A stretch of DNA of 61,132 bases from Olsenella phocaeensis (GCF_900120385.1 NZ_LT635494.1:288877-350008); one strand, 5' to 3'. Positions 8,138-16,036 are shown, numbered from the stretch's first letter. Notes: generated by a model from the sequence alone, not told the origin. Made by a program: numbers and translations.

Positions 8138-9196
8138 ATGGCCATAGAGAAGTCCAGCGCCCTCGTGCGCAAGGCGCTCTTCAATCCCCAGGGGGACATC
8201 GAGGTCCGCGACCGCCGCATGATCGGCGGCAACACCACCAACCTCAACGACTTCAACAACATGCGCTACGGCTGGGTGAGCGACTGGTACCGCCAGGCCA
8301 TGAACAACTTCTGGGTCCCGGAGGAGATCAACCTGGCCCAGGACGTGAAGGACTACCCGCGCCTCAGCGAGGCAGAGCGCAGCGCCTACGACAAGATACT
8401 GAGCTTCCTGGTGTTCCTGGACTCCCTCCAGAGCGCCAACCTCCCCAACGTGAGCGCGTACGTCACGGCAAACGAGGTCAACCTCTGCCTGGGCATCCAG
8501 ACCTTCCAGGAGTGCGTGCACTCCCAGAGCTACTCCTACATGCTCGACACGATCTGCTCGCCCGAGAAGCGCAACCAGATCCTCTACCAGTGGCGCGACG
8601 ACGAGCACCTTCTGAGGCGCAACACCTTCATCGGCGACAACTACAACGAGTTCGTCGAGCACCAGGACGCGCGTGCCTTCCTGCACGTGGTCATGGCCAA
8701 CTACATCCTCGAGGGCGTGTACTTCTACTCGGGCTTCATGTTCTTCTACAACCTGGCTCGCAACGGCAAGATGCCCGGCAGCGCCCAGGAGATCCGCTAC
8801 ATCAACCGCGACGAGAACACCCATCTCTGGCTCTTCCGCAACATCATCGGCGAGCTCCAGAAGGAGGAGCCGCAGCTCTTCGACGAGCGGATTGTCGCGG
8901 AGCTGCGCGCCATGCTCGAGGAGGGCGTGCGCCAGGAGGTCGCCTGGGGCCGCTACGTCATCGGCGACCAGATTCCCGGCCTCACGGGCGACATGGTGGA
9001 AGGCTACGTGCGCTACCTGGGCAACCTCCGCTGGAACGCCCTGGGCTACGGCTACCTCTTCGAGGATGCGCGCCACGAGCCGGAGGACATGGCCTGGGTC
9101 AGGCAGTACTCCAACGCCAACATGGTGAAGACGGACTTCTTCGAGGCCCGCTCCACGGCCTACGCCAAGTCCACGGCCCTGGTCGACGACCTGTAG
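8138..9196 (+). CDS. nrdB: Class Ia ribonucleoside-diphosphate reductase, small radical subunit
   Basis: Di-metal radical-generating partner of NrdA, 352 residues. Metal ligands can be read in order: Asp in FLDSLQS, Glu and His in ECVHSQSY, Glu in ILEGVYFY, and Glu and His in RDENTHLW. The Tyr of HSQSY occupies the tyrosyl-radical position, so this is a Tyr-radical enzyme and not the Phe-bearing class Ic type. GGCAGGCC precedes the ATG. It is co-directional with nrdA and the kinase gene 3 bp downstream. Confidence 0.96.
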   Translation: MAIEKSSALVRKALFNPQGDIEVRDRRMIGGNTTNLNDFNNMRYGWVSDWYRQAMNNFWVPEEINLAQDVKDYPRLSEAERSAYDKILSFLVFLDSLQSANLPNVSAYVTANEVNLCLGIQTFQECVHSQSYSYMLDTICSPEKRNQILYQWRDDEHLLRRNTFIGDNYNEFVEHQDARAFLHVVMANYILEGVYFYSGFMFFYNLARNGKMPGSAQEIRYINRDENTHLWLFRNIIGELQKEEPQLFDERIVAELRAMLEEGVRQEVAWGRYVIGDQIPGLTGDMVEGYVRYLGNLRWNALGYGYLFEDARHEPEDMAWVRQYSNANMVKTDFFEARSTAYAKSTALVDDL

Positions 9197-9199
9197 GGG

Positions 9200-9970
9200 A
9201 TGTCGTTGCTCTCGCCAGAGTCACAAAGGGGAAAGGGCGGTCCTCGAGTCGAGCTGCCCCTCCTCATAAACGACCAGGAGGTCCTCGCGAGTTATGCGCG
9301 CGAGGACGTGGAGGGTCTCTTTCTCCCCCTGCTGCGCGAGCTGACGAGACTTCGTGAGGAGGCCCGTGGTCGCGGCGGGCGCGTCGTCGCCTTCCTCGTG
9401 GCGCCCCCGGGCGCGGGGAAGTCCACGCTCGCGAGCTTCCTCCAGGAGCTTTCTTCCGGGCGAGAGGGACTGGCTCCCCTGCATGCCCTGGGGATGGACG
9501 GGTTCCACCGCCCCAACGCCTGGCTGGACGCGCGCCATGTGGGTGACGACCCCGCCGCCCCGTCCCTGAGGAGCGTAAAGGGCGCGCCACAGACCTTCGA
9601 CGTGGGGGCGCTGGAGGCGACGCTGTGTCGCCTCAGGGCGGGGGAGCGCCTGCGCTGGCCTAGCTACAGCCGAGCGACCCACGACGTCTGTGCGGAGGGG
9701 CCCTGGGTCGAGAGCGAGGTCGTGCTCGTGGAGGGCAACTACCTGCTCCTGGACGAGCCGGGCTGGCGTGGGCTCCGCGCGCTCTGCGACGTCTCCGTCA
9801 TGCTGCGGGAGGACTCTGAGGTCCTGCACCGCCGGCTCGTGGCACGCAAGGTAGCGGGCGGGTCGACGTCCGAGGAGGCGGAGGCGCACTACCAGAGGAG
9901 CGACAGCAGGAACGTCGAGCTCGTGCTGGGCCACAGCCTCCCCGCCGACCACACCTGGCATCTGGGCTGA
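9200..9970 (+). CDS. P-loop nucleoside/sugar kinase family protein
   Basis: A 256-residue kinase of the uridine kinase/pantothenate kinase fold (YggC-like branch). Walker A is APPGAGKST at about 68-76, a DGFH substrate loop is at about 98-101, and VEGNYLLL matches the strand-lid motif of the fold. The substrate is unknown. Because it begins 3 bp after nrdB, a nucleoside salvage role is a reasonable inference. The assigned ATG at 9200 has only a weak GGGG upstream, so the true start could be slightly different. Confidence 0.8.
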   Translation: MSLLSPESQRGKGGPRVELPLLINDQEVLASYAREDVEGLFLPLLRELTRLREEARGRGGRVVAFLVAPPGAGKSTLASFLQELSSGREGLAPLHALGMDGFHRPNAWLDARHVGDDPAAPSLRSVKGAPQTFDVGALEATLCRLRAGERLRWPSYSRATHDVCAEGPWVESEVVLVEGNYLLLDEPGWRGLRALCDVSVMLREDSEVLHRRLVARKVAGGSTSEEAEAHYQRSDSRNVELVLGHSLPADHTWHLG

Positions 9971-10140
9971 CCACTCGCTCGACCCCGGCGCCGCTCTTCT
10001 CGACGCGCTCCCCAGCTCCACTCCATCCCTCAGCTCCATGCCGCTCACCGTCATCCCGTCCAACCCCGCCCCCCAGCTCCTGCTTCCGCACCCAGCTCCT
10101 GCTCCCAGTTCCGTTCTCTATGCCTTTCTCTGAAATTGCC
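9971..10140 (+). other. C-rich, G-poor tract after the nrdAB operon (possible Rho entry site)
   Basis: About 150 bases immediately downstream of the kinase gene are markedly C/T-rich and G-poor on the transcribed-sense strand, with at least four CAGCTCC copies. No hairpin terminator follows the operon. This C-over-G bias is the hallmark of rut sites, so Rho-dependent termination is a plausible reading. No coding potential is seen. Confidence 0.4.
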
Positions 10141-10240
10141 CTAACAAAAGGCCAGTTGACGCCTCGACGAAGTCAGAGAGTTGCATAGAGAACGGGGGAG
10201 AGGCGCGTCAGAGTCAGGAAGTTGCATAGAGAACGGGGAG
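10105..10240. repeat. Three copies of a TCAGRGA..GCATAGAGAACGG element (one inverted)
   Basis: GCATAGAGAACGG occurs at 10183-10195 and 10224-10236 in direct orientation (41-bp period) and as its complement at 10111-10123. In each copy a TCAGAGA-like heptamer lies a few bases before it. The elements sit upstream of the MarR gene and are not coding. Confidence 0.7.
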
Positions 10241-10258
10241 AAGGGCGGCAATTCTCCC

Positions 10259-10282
10259 TTGAAACAACTAGTTAGGTATAAA
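10259..10282 (+). promoter_or_regulatory. Possible promoter/operator of the marR operon
   Basis: An A+T-rich segment with the palindrome AACTAGTT (10266-10273) and TATAAA (10277-10282). TTGAAA at 10259-10264 is only 12 bp from the -10-like hexamer, too close for a normal promoter, so the -35 is uncertain. Palindromes of this kind are typical MarR targets. Confidence 0.35.
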
Positions 10283-10297
10283 TTGCCGCGTTCGGGG

Positions 10298-10360
10298 GAG
10301 AAGGACACCAGTCGACAAGAGAAGAACACCGGTCGACAAGAGAAGGACACCAGCCAACGG
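10298..10360 (+). repeat. Three tandem 21-bp repeats in the marR leader
   Basis: Units at 10298-10318, 10319-10339 and 10340-10360 follow GAGAAGRACACCRGTCGACAA. The last unit is degenerate at its 3' end. They lie between the presumed promoter and the marR start, so they would be in the transcript leader. Confidence 0.75.
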
Positions 10361-10393
10361 AATCCGGCCAGTCCGAAGGGAGCGTGACCATCC

Positions 10394-10837
10394 ATGCCAA
10401 GCGCCGACGACTACCTCTTCGCTGCCCTGAGCAGGGCCCGCAACCGCATCTTTCGCGAGAGCGCGGCGGAGGTCCGTCCCTCCGGCCTCACACTCACCCA
10501 GTTCGAGGTGCTCGAGGCGCTGGACGCGCACGGTCCCCTCTCCATGGGCGGGATCCAGGCGGCCATCTTCGGCACCCAGGGCAACGTGCCCCTCGTGGCA
10601 CGCAACCTCGAGCGCGACGGACTGGTGAGCCTGGGCCGTTCCGACACGGACGCACGCGTGCACATGGTGAGCCTCACCGAGGCGGGCCGCACCCTCGTGC
10701 GCGCGACCTACCCACGGGTGATGGGGGCCATCGGCAGGCGGTTCTCTGCATTGGACGAAGGCGAGAAGCGCCAGCTCTGGCTGCTTCTGAGCAAGGTGGC
10801 CCGTGACGACGGTCGCGGGCAGAGGGAGGAATCATGA
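10394..10837 (+). CDS. MarR family transcriptional regulator
   Basis: A 147-residue winged-helix regulator. The fold is recognisable from the N-terminal dimer helix, LTLTQFEVLEAL, the recognition region GNVPLVARNLERDGLV and the wing RSDTDARVHMVSLTEAG. It overlaps the following dioxygenase gene by 4 bp, so the pair is translationally coupled. By analogy with MarR/dioxygenase pairs such as MhqR systems, it probably represses its own operon and responds to an aromatic or quinone compound. The ligand is not known. Confidence 0.9.
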   Translation: MPSADDYLFAALSRARNRIFRESAAEVRPSGLTLTQFEVLEALDAHGPLSMGGIQAAIFGTQGNVPLVARNLERDGLVSLGRSDTDARVHMVSLTEAGRTLVRATYPRVMGAIGRRFSALDEGEKRQLWLLLSKVARDDGRGQREES

Positions 10838-11709
10838 CAGCACGAAACGAGGCCACGCCCAACGGTGCGGCGGAGGCCACGCCCAACGCGGCCACGACCG
10901 AGCCCGCTGCGTACACCGGACGCAGAAGGATGCCCGCCATCTTCGTGGGCCACGGCGACCCCATGATCGCCCTGCGTCACGACGAGCTCACGGAGGGCAT
11001 GTCACAGCTGGGCCGGAGGGTGGTCGAGGAGTTTGGCACGCCCAGGGCCATCCTCATGGCGTCCGCGCACTGGTACACGCATGGAAGCTGGGTCCAAAGC
11101 GTCGAGAGGCCCCGCCAGATCTATGACATGTACGGCTTCCCTGACGAGCTCTATGCCCTCAAGTACGAGCCCTCGGGCCATCGCGCGCTCACCGACGCCG
11201 TCCTTGCCACCAAGGGCATCGAGGTCGCGGTGAGCGACAGCTGGGGTATCGACCACGGGACCTGGGCGCCCCTCGTCCACATGTTCCCGGGGGCAAAGAT
11301 CCCCGTCGTCCAGATCTCCGTCAACGGCGACGAGGACGCCCGCTACGCCTACCGGCTGGGCCAAGGGCTTGCCCACCTCCGCGACGAGGGTTACCTCGTC
11401 ATGGGCTCCGGCAACGTGGTCCACAACCTCTACGAGGCCGACTGGCACAACCCCGGCGGCACGCCCCAGGCCCAGCGTTTCGAGGCCCGCGTCACCGCGG
11501 CCGTCGAGGGGCGCGACGACGACGCGGTCCTCTCGTACGCAAGCCTCCCCGACGCGGACTACGCCGTTCCCACGCCGGACCACTTCCTCCCGCTGCCCTT
11601 CGTGATGGGTGCCGCGGAGGGCGAGAGGCCCCTAGTGTTCAACCACAAGATCAACCTGGGGTCCATGGCCATGACGGGCTACGCCTTCGGCATGGGTGGG
11701 CAGGGGTAG
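10834..11709 (+). CDS. LigB-type (DODA family) extradiol dioxygenase
   Basis: A 291-residue member of the class III extradiol ring-cleavage family (YgiD/4,5-DOPA dioxygenase branch), expected to open catechol-type rings with a single metal. The His clusters of the fold are present: FVGHGDPM near residue 38, SAHWYTHG near 72-79 and IDHGTWAPLVHMFP near 139-152, with NHKINLGSM near the C-terminus. GGAGG precedes the ATG. The first 31 residues are low-complexity, with ATPN twice, and are unusual for the family. The coupled MarR gene suggests a stress or aromatic-detoxification role. Confidence 0.88.
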   Translation: MTARNEATPNGAAEATPNAATTEPAAYTGRRRMPAIFVGHGDPMIALRHDELTEGMSQLGRRVVEEFGTPRAILMASAHWYTHGSWVQSVERPRQIYDMYGFPDELYALKYEPSGHRALTDAVLATKGIEVAVSDSWGIDHGTWAPLVHMFPGAKIPVVQISVNGDEDARYAYRLGQGLAHLRDEGYLVMGSGNVVHNLYEADWHNPGGTPQAQRFEARVTAAVEGRDDDAVLSYASLPDADYAVPTPDHFLPLPFVMGAAEGERPLVFNHKINLGSMAMTGYAFGMGGQG

Positions 11710-11870
11710 CCCTCGGACGGACACGACTGGCCTTGGGCGAACGAGAATGGCCGACTGCTCGCTCGCAGCCGACCGCCGCGCCCCCTGTCGGAGCATCTCC
11801 GGTCGGGGGCGCGTCCTGTGCTAGGCTCGACTGGATGCAGGGGCCAGGCCGTGAGTCCGGGGGAGGAAGC

Positions 11871-12818
11871 GTGATCGAGGCATATCGCACCGAGAATCGC
11901 GTGACCTCCCGCGTGGAAGACATGGGGGACGGCGCGTGGGTCCGCCTCTGCGCGCCCACGCTCGACGAGGTCGACCTCGTCGCTAGGACCTTCGGCCTCG
12001 AGCGCGACGACGTCCTCGCTGCCACCGACCCCGAGGAGAAGGCGCGCGTCGAGTACGAGTACGAGGACGACTCCCTGCTCATCCTCGTCGACGTCCCCTC
12101 GGCGGGGGAGACCCACGGCGAGCGCGCCCGCAACACCGTGCCCCTCTGCATCATCCTCACCAAGTCCAACGTGATCACCATCTGCTCCGAGCGCTTCGCG
12201 CTCCTGGACGACTTCTCGTCCGGCAAGGTGAGGGGCTTCTCCACCTGGAGGCACAGTCGCTTCGTCTGCACCATCCTCCTGCGCCTGGGCGTCTTCTACC
12301 AGCAGGTCCTGGCAGACATCGACCGTCGTCGCCTCGCGCTCGAGGGCCGCATGGACCGCTCCATCAGCGAGGCCGACCTCTTCTCCCTCCATGGGCTCGA
12401 GTCCTCGCTGGTGTACCTCTTCACCTCCCTGCAGGGAAACGCCAACGCCCTGGGAAGGCTCAGGCGCTGCCCGCGGCTCCTGCGCCACGAGGGCCTGGAC
12501 GAACTCCTCGAGGACGCCATCGTGGAGCACCAGCAGGCCCTCGAGATGGCCCAGATCTACCGCAACGTGATCGACGGCACGCGCGACCTCATGTCGTCCG
12601 TCATGGACCTGCGCCTCAACGACGTGATGCGACGCCTCACGGTGATAACGGTCGTCCTCTCCATCCCCACCATCGTCTCGGGCTTCTATGGCATGAACGT
12701 GAGCGACGAGTGGATGCCGCTCGCCAACGTGACGCATGGCTTCACCATAATCTGCGTCGTCACAGCCCTTGTCTGCGTGCTCATCATGTGGCTGCTCAAG
12801 AAGAGGCGCGTCTTCTAG
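11871..12818 (+). CDS. corA: CorA-like magnesium/divalent cation channel
   Basis: A 315-residue member of the CorA superfamily. It has a soluble alpha/beta N-terminal domain, a long helical stalk (about 120-250) and two C-terminal membrane helices with the signature YGMN just after the first (GFYGMNVSDEWMP). The C-terminus is basic (KKRRVF). The GTG at 11871 is chosen because GGGAGGAA sits immediately upstream and the frame before it (to 11733) has no coding character. No Mg-sensing leader is evident. Confidence 0.88.
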   Translation: MIEAYRTENRVTSRVEDMGDGAWVRLCAPTLDEVDLVARTFGLERDDVLAATDPEEKARVEYEYEDDSLLILVDVPSAGETHGERARNTVPLCIILTKSNVITICSERFALLDDFSSGKVRGFSTWRHSRFVCTILLRLGVFYQQVLADIDRRRLALEGRMDRSISEADLFSLHGLESSLVYLFTSLQGNANALGRLRRCPRLLRHEGLDELLEDAIVEHQQALEMAQIYRNVIDGTRDLMSSVMDLRLNDVMRRLTVITVVLSIPTIVSGFYGMNVSDEWMPLANVTHGFTIICVVTALVCVLIMWLLKKRRVF

Positions 12819-13028
12819 GCGCGTTGCAGGTCCGTCACGACCTGGACCGTCACGCCGAAGGTCCCTCTCCATGGGTTTCGCCGGCTCCGCCGCCCTCGAC
12901 GCGACCGATTCTCTCTCTCATGCTTACCCAAAGGTGCCTACTTCCCGCCACGACGCGCAGGCAGGAGAATCGTACCCAGGGGAGGACCTTGGAACGGGGG
13001 AGAGATACAGGCCACGGAGCTGCTTCAG

Positions 13029-13544
13029 ATGCTGAGGGACATGCGGGACGTCTGCTTCGCGACGGTGGACGAGAGGGGACTTCCACAGGTTCGCGTCATA
13101 GACGTGATGCTCGTGGAGGACGGCAGGCTCTACTTCTGCACCGCGCGCGGCAAGGACTTCCATGCTCAGCTGCTGCGCCTCCCGCAGGTGGCGATAGCCG
13201 GCCTCAACGGACAGTGGCAGTTCGTACGCCTCAGTGGCGAGGCGAAGCGCCTTCCCGATGCCCTCCAGAGGCAGACGATAGACCGCATCTTCGAGCAGAA
13301 CCCCTCCATGGAGGGCGTGTATCCGGGCGAGAGTTGCTACGTCCTCGAGGCATTCTTCCTCGACTCCGGCGAGCTGGAGCTCTTCGACTTGGGTCACGAG
13401 CCCGTCTTCAGGCAGAGCTTGGCCCTGGGCGGTGGCGCCGTGTGTGAGAGGGGCTTTCGAATCACGGACGCCTGCATGGGCTGTGGCAGCTGCCAAAGGT
13501 CGTGTCCCCAGAAGTGCATCGAGGCGGGGGAGCTGCCGGCGTGA
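13029..13544 (+). CDS. Pyridoxamine 5'-phosphate oxidase-like flavoprotein with a C-terminal 4Fe-4S motif
   Basis: A 171-residue protein. Residues 1-125 are a split-barrel PNPOx-like domain (CFATVDERGLPQVRVID, LYFCTARGKDF, GEAKRL) that should bind FMN or a related flavin. The C-terminus carries ACMGCGSCQRSCPQKCIEAG, a CxxCxxCxxxC ferredoxin-type cluster motif. Such fusions suggest electron transfer to flavin, but the substrate is unknown. GGAG lies 9 nt before the ATG. A stronger GGGGGAG lies farther upstream (12996-13002) with no ordinary start codon behind it, so a slightly longer N-terminus cannot be excluded. Confidence 0.85.
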   Translation: MLRDMRDVCFATVDERGLPQVRVIDVMLVEDGRLYFCTARGKDFHAQLLRLPQVAIAGLNGQWQFVRLSGEAKRLPDALQRQTIDRIFEQNPSMEGVYPGESCYVLEAFFLDSGELELFDLGHEPVFRQSLALGGGAVCERGFRITDACMGCGSCQRSCPQKCIEAGELPA

Positions 13545-13691
13545 CTGCCGCGATAGGGCTTGGCCCGCGCCCCGCGCGCCCGGGCTGAGTGCGAAAAATA
13601 TGCCCCTGTCAACGTATCATTTGGCGCGAAACGGGCAGACTCCCAGCGTGCGGAAAGACCAGGGAGCCAAGTCATATGGGAGCTGAGGCAC

Positions 13692-14348
13692 ATGGACATA
13701 GAGGCAGGTAGGACCTTCTCGCTTGCGAAGGAGCTCGTGGCCCCTCCGGGATGCACGGTCTCCTCCAAGCTCGCACGGCCCGACGGTGCGCCCTTGGGCT
13801 TCGCCCTCGCGGCGGGCACGGACATCAGCGCGGAAAGCTATACGACGCCCAAGCTGGTGCTCGTGCAGGGCGGCTCGCTCGAGCTCTATGTCAGTGGGGG
13901 AGAGGCGACCACCCTCGGGGCCGGCGAGCTCGCCGTCACGCCCGTCGACGTGCCCGTGGGCGTGCGGACGGGGGTCGGGTGCGGGTACGTAGAGGTGAAC
14001 GTAGGAAGGGAAGCGCAGATGAACGAGGTGCTCAAGGCGGGGGAGGTCCTCAGGCTGGCCAACCTCCTGCCCTACCAGGACGGGTCGATCGTGAACATGG
14101 ACCTCGCGCACAACACGGGGATGAAGCTCGCCCTCATGAGCTTCGACGCGGGTCAGGGGCTCAGCGAGCATTCCGCTCCGGGAGAGGCCATCGTCTTTGC
14201 CTTGGACGGCGAGGCGACCATCGGCTACGAGGGAGAGGAGCACCTCATCCACGCCGGAGAGAACTTCAAGTTCGACGCGGGCGGACGCCACTACGTGCGC
14301 GCGGACAAGCGCTTCAAGATGGCTCTGCTCCTGACGCTGGGAGAGTAG
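13692..14348 (+). CDS. Two-cupin domain protein
   Basis: A 218-residue bicupin. The N-terminal cupin (about 35-105) includes LVLVQGGSLELYVSGG and the C-terminal cupin (about 135-215) includes FALDGEATIGYEGEEHLIHAGE and a terminal HYVRA strand. The C-terminal domain keeps a likely metal-site His (SEHSAPGE). The function is unknown; small bicupins bind metals, sugars or act as sensors. The ATG at 13692 with GGGAG 8 nt upstream is chosen over an in-frame extension to 13560. Confidence 0.8.
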   Translation: MDIEAGRTFSLAKELVAPPGCTVSSKLARPDGAPLGFALAAGTDISAESYTTPKLVLVQGGSLELYVSGGEATTLGAGELAVTPVDVPVGVRTGVGCGYVEVNVGREAQMNEVLKAGEVLRLANLLPYQDGSIVNMDLAHNTGMKLALMSFDAGQGLSEHSAPGEAIVFALDGEATIGYEGEEHLIHAGENFKFDAGGRHYVRADKRFKMALLLTLGE

Positions 14349-14373
14349 GGGAGGTTCCGGCATCGTACGTGCG

Positions 14374-14413
14374 CGGCCCGGTCGAGCGAGCTTGCTCTCG
14401 CCTGACCGGGCCG
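14374..14413. terminator. 10-bp stem-loop between cupin and TusA-DUF3343 genes
   Basis: CGGCCCGGTC and GACCGGGCCG are exact complements around a 20-nt loop that can itself pair (GAGC/GCTC). It lies between convergent genes and probably terminates one or both transcripts. Confidence 0.6.
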
Positions 14414-14443
14414 AATTGCATAGGTGGACCTTTGCCATGGACG

Positions 14444-14510
14444 AATCTTGCGTTCGTGGACGCATGTGGGGCATTCCTATGACGATTCTGTCCACGACTG
14501 CAAGATCGGG
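14444..14510. repeat. Dispersed inverted-repeat element, copy 1
   Basis: AATCTTGCGTTCGTGGAC (14444-14461), a 26-nt spacer, then CTGTCCACGACTGCAAGATC ending CGGG (14510). The arms pair over 17 positions with 15 matches. A second copy with the same arms and the same 26-nt spacer lies at 40687-40753. The spacer sequences are unrelated. Confidence 0.75.
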
Positions 14511-14573
14511 TGCGTCGAAATGCCTGGTTAGGCTAGATGGGCCGCTAGGGGCCCGGACGTGCTGTCGCGCCGC

Positions 14574-14924
14574 CTAGCCCTCGTGCCTCCAGAGGACTTC
14601 GAAGCCGTCGTCCTTCGCCTGTGCTACGAGCTCGAGCTCGTCCTCGCGCGCACCCGCAGGCAGCAGCGCGCCTTCGGTGCCGGGGACATAGCTCGCGCAG
14701 GTGCCGCAGCTGCTGCTGAGCGAGCGCGGCACGGGCATGAGCTCCACCTCCCAGCCCGCCTTCTGGCAGAGGCCGCGGAAGCGCATGGCTGCGAAGCGCG
14801 AGACGTTCTCACGCGGGGCGGGGCTGTCGACCAGCACCTCGAGCTCCGCCTCGTCGCGCAGGGCGTTGCGGGTGAGTACGACGGGCTCGGGGCAGGAAAG
14901 CCCGCGTGCGTCAATGGTCTTCAT
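14574..14924 (-). CDS. TusA-DUF3343 fusion, putative sulfur/selenium carrier
   Basis: A 116-residue soluble protein with two carrier-type modules. Residues 1-48 are TusA/SirA-like, with the sulfur-accepting Cys11 in GLSCPEP. Residues about 45-116 match DUF3343, seen in PVPRSLSSSCGTCASY with Cys73 and Cys76. DUF3343 is annotated as a Se/S carrier-like family and usually stands alone. The gene follows yedE on the same strand, so it may hand selenium taken up by YedE to the desulfurase/lyase enzymes nearby. AGGAGAA precedes the ATG. The domain boundary is tight, so the two modules share a strand or linker. Confidence 0.8.
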   Translation of the reverse strand: MKTIDARGLSCPEPVVLTRNALRDEAELEVLVDSPAPRENVSRFAAMRFRGLCQKAGWEVELMPVPRSLSSSCGTCASYVPGTEGALLPAGAREDELELVAQAKDDGFEVLWRHEG

Positions 14925-14947
14925 GGTTCTCCTATCTTAGGCTGTGA

Positions 14948-14974
14948 CCCGGTCGGAGCTGTGTCGCGACCGGG
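14948..14974 (-). terminator. Stem-loop between yedE and the TusA-DUF3343 gene
   Basis: CCCGGTCG (14948-14955) and CGACCGGG (14967-14974) form a perfect 8-bp stem in the 73-bp gap. It could adjust expression of the downstream gene or protect the yedE message. Confidence 0.4.
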
Positions 14975-14997
14975 CGCGCTGGCACGTGCTGCGTGGG

Positions 14998-15969
14998 TTA
15001 CTCGCTGCGCGAGAGGCTGTTGGCATAGGCGATCGCCAGGACCACGACGATGCCCAGGACCGTGGCGACCATGCCGTTGAAGGTGGGGCCGGAGCCGCTG
15101 GAGGCGAGGCCGAAGTTGTGGCAGAAGGCGGCGCCGGCGACGAGGCCCAGGATGGTGATGGTGCTGTCGGAGTTGCCCTCGCCCGAGAGGACCGTCTGGC
15201 GCAGGGGGCAGCCGCCCAGGAGCGCGCAGGAGAGGCCCAGCAGGAAGGTGCCCAGGGCGTTCCACAGCGCGTCGGTGTGGGCGATGGGCTGCTCGGCGAA
15301 GCCCAGCTTGAAGAAGGTGCCGGGGGTCGCGGCGGTGAGGACGAGGTTGGTCGCGAGCGCCGCCGCGAAGATGGCCACGAAGCCCAGGATGAGCTTGTTG
15401 TCGCGGAAGAGGATCAGGTCGCGGATGCCGCCCACCATGCAGAGGCGGGTGCGCTGGGCGATGGCGCCGACGACCAGGCCGGCGACGAGGCTGATGCCCA
15501 GGGCGGCGTGCAGTGCGCCGGGGCCCTTGCCCGCCTCGGTGAAGTGGATGAACTCGGGGGCGGCGATGGCCAGCACCAGGAGCACGACGGCGATGACGGG
15601 CATGACGGAGCCCTCGACGACGCCCATCTTGTGGGAGCGGGCCAGGCTGTAGCCGCGGTTGAGGAAGACGACGCCGCAGGCGATGCCCAGGACGAAGCGG
15701 GTGACGGGGGCGCTTCCACCCTTGGGGGCGAACTCCTTGTTCGCGACGGCCATGACCGTGCTGCCCAGGATCAGGCCGATGATCTCGGGGCGGATGTACT
15801 GGACCGCTGCGGCGGAGTCAAGCCCCAGCGCACCTGCGGTGTCGCGCATGAAGCAGGCGATGCAGAAGCCCATGTTGCCGGGGTTGCCGAAGTACACGAG
15901 GAGCGACGCGATGACGCCGATCACCGCGCCTCCCACAACGATCGCCGTCTTCTCACTCTTTGCGTCCAC
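14998..15969 (-). CDS. yedE: YedE-family putative selenium transporter
   Basis: A 323-residue polytopic membrane protein of the YedE/YeeE family, with paired half-channel repeats. Characteristic Cys-containing loops are visible: NMGFCIACFMRD near residue 32, QRTRLCMVGGIRD near 180 and GGCPLRQTVLSGEGN near 260. The selenium branch of the family is a predicted carrier of selenium compounds. The GTG start at 15969 has AAAGGAG upstream. Linkage to selD, yedF and lyase-type genes supports selenium over thiosulfate, but the substrate is inferred. Confidence 0.88.
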   Translation of the reverse strand: MDAKSEKTAIVVGGAVIGVIASLLVYFGNPGNMGFCIACFMRDTAGALGLDSAAAVQYIRPEIIGLILGSTVMAVANKEFAPKGGSAPVTRFVLGIACGVVFLNRGYSLARSHKMGVVEGSVMPVIAVVLLVLAIAAPEFIHFTEAGKGPGALHAALGISLVAGLVVGAIAQRTRLCMVGGIRDLILFRDNKLILGFVAIFAAALATNLVLTAATPGTFFKLGFAEQPIAHTDALWNALGTFLLGLSCALLGGCPLRQTVLSGEGNSDSTITILGLVAGAAFCHNFGLASSGSGPTFNGMVATVLGIVVVLAIAYANSLSRSE

Positions 15970-16036
15970 GTTCGTCTCCTTTCCGCCGTCTTCTCACGAG
16001 CGTTGTCTTTGTAGACGAATAACGATTTTTTACCGT

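Noticed and set aside
8138-9196. NrdB as a class Ic (Mn/Fe, radical-free) subunit like that of Chlamydia
   Set aside because: The radical position is Tyr (HSQSY), not Phe.
10298-10360. CRISPR array
   Set aside because: The 21-bp units are directly tandem with no spacers, and there are no cas genes.
14374-14413. Selenocysteine tRNA (selC) near the selenium genes
   Set aside because: The segment is a simple hairpin; no acceptor stem, T-loop GTTCRA or 3' CCA layout can be traced.
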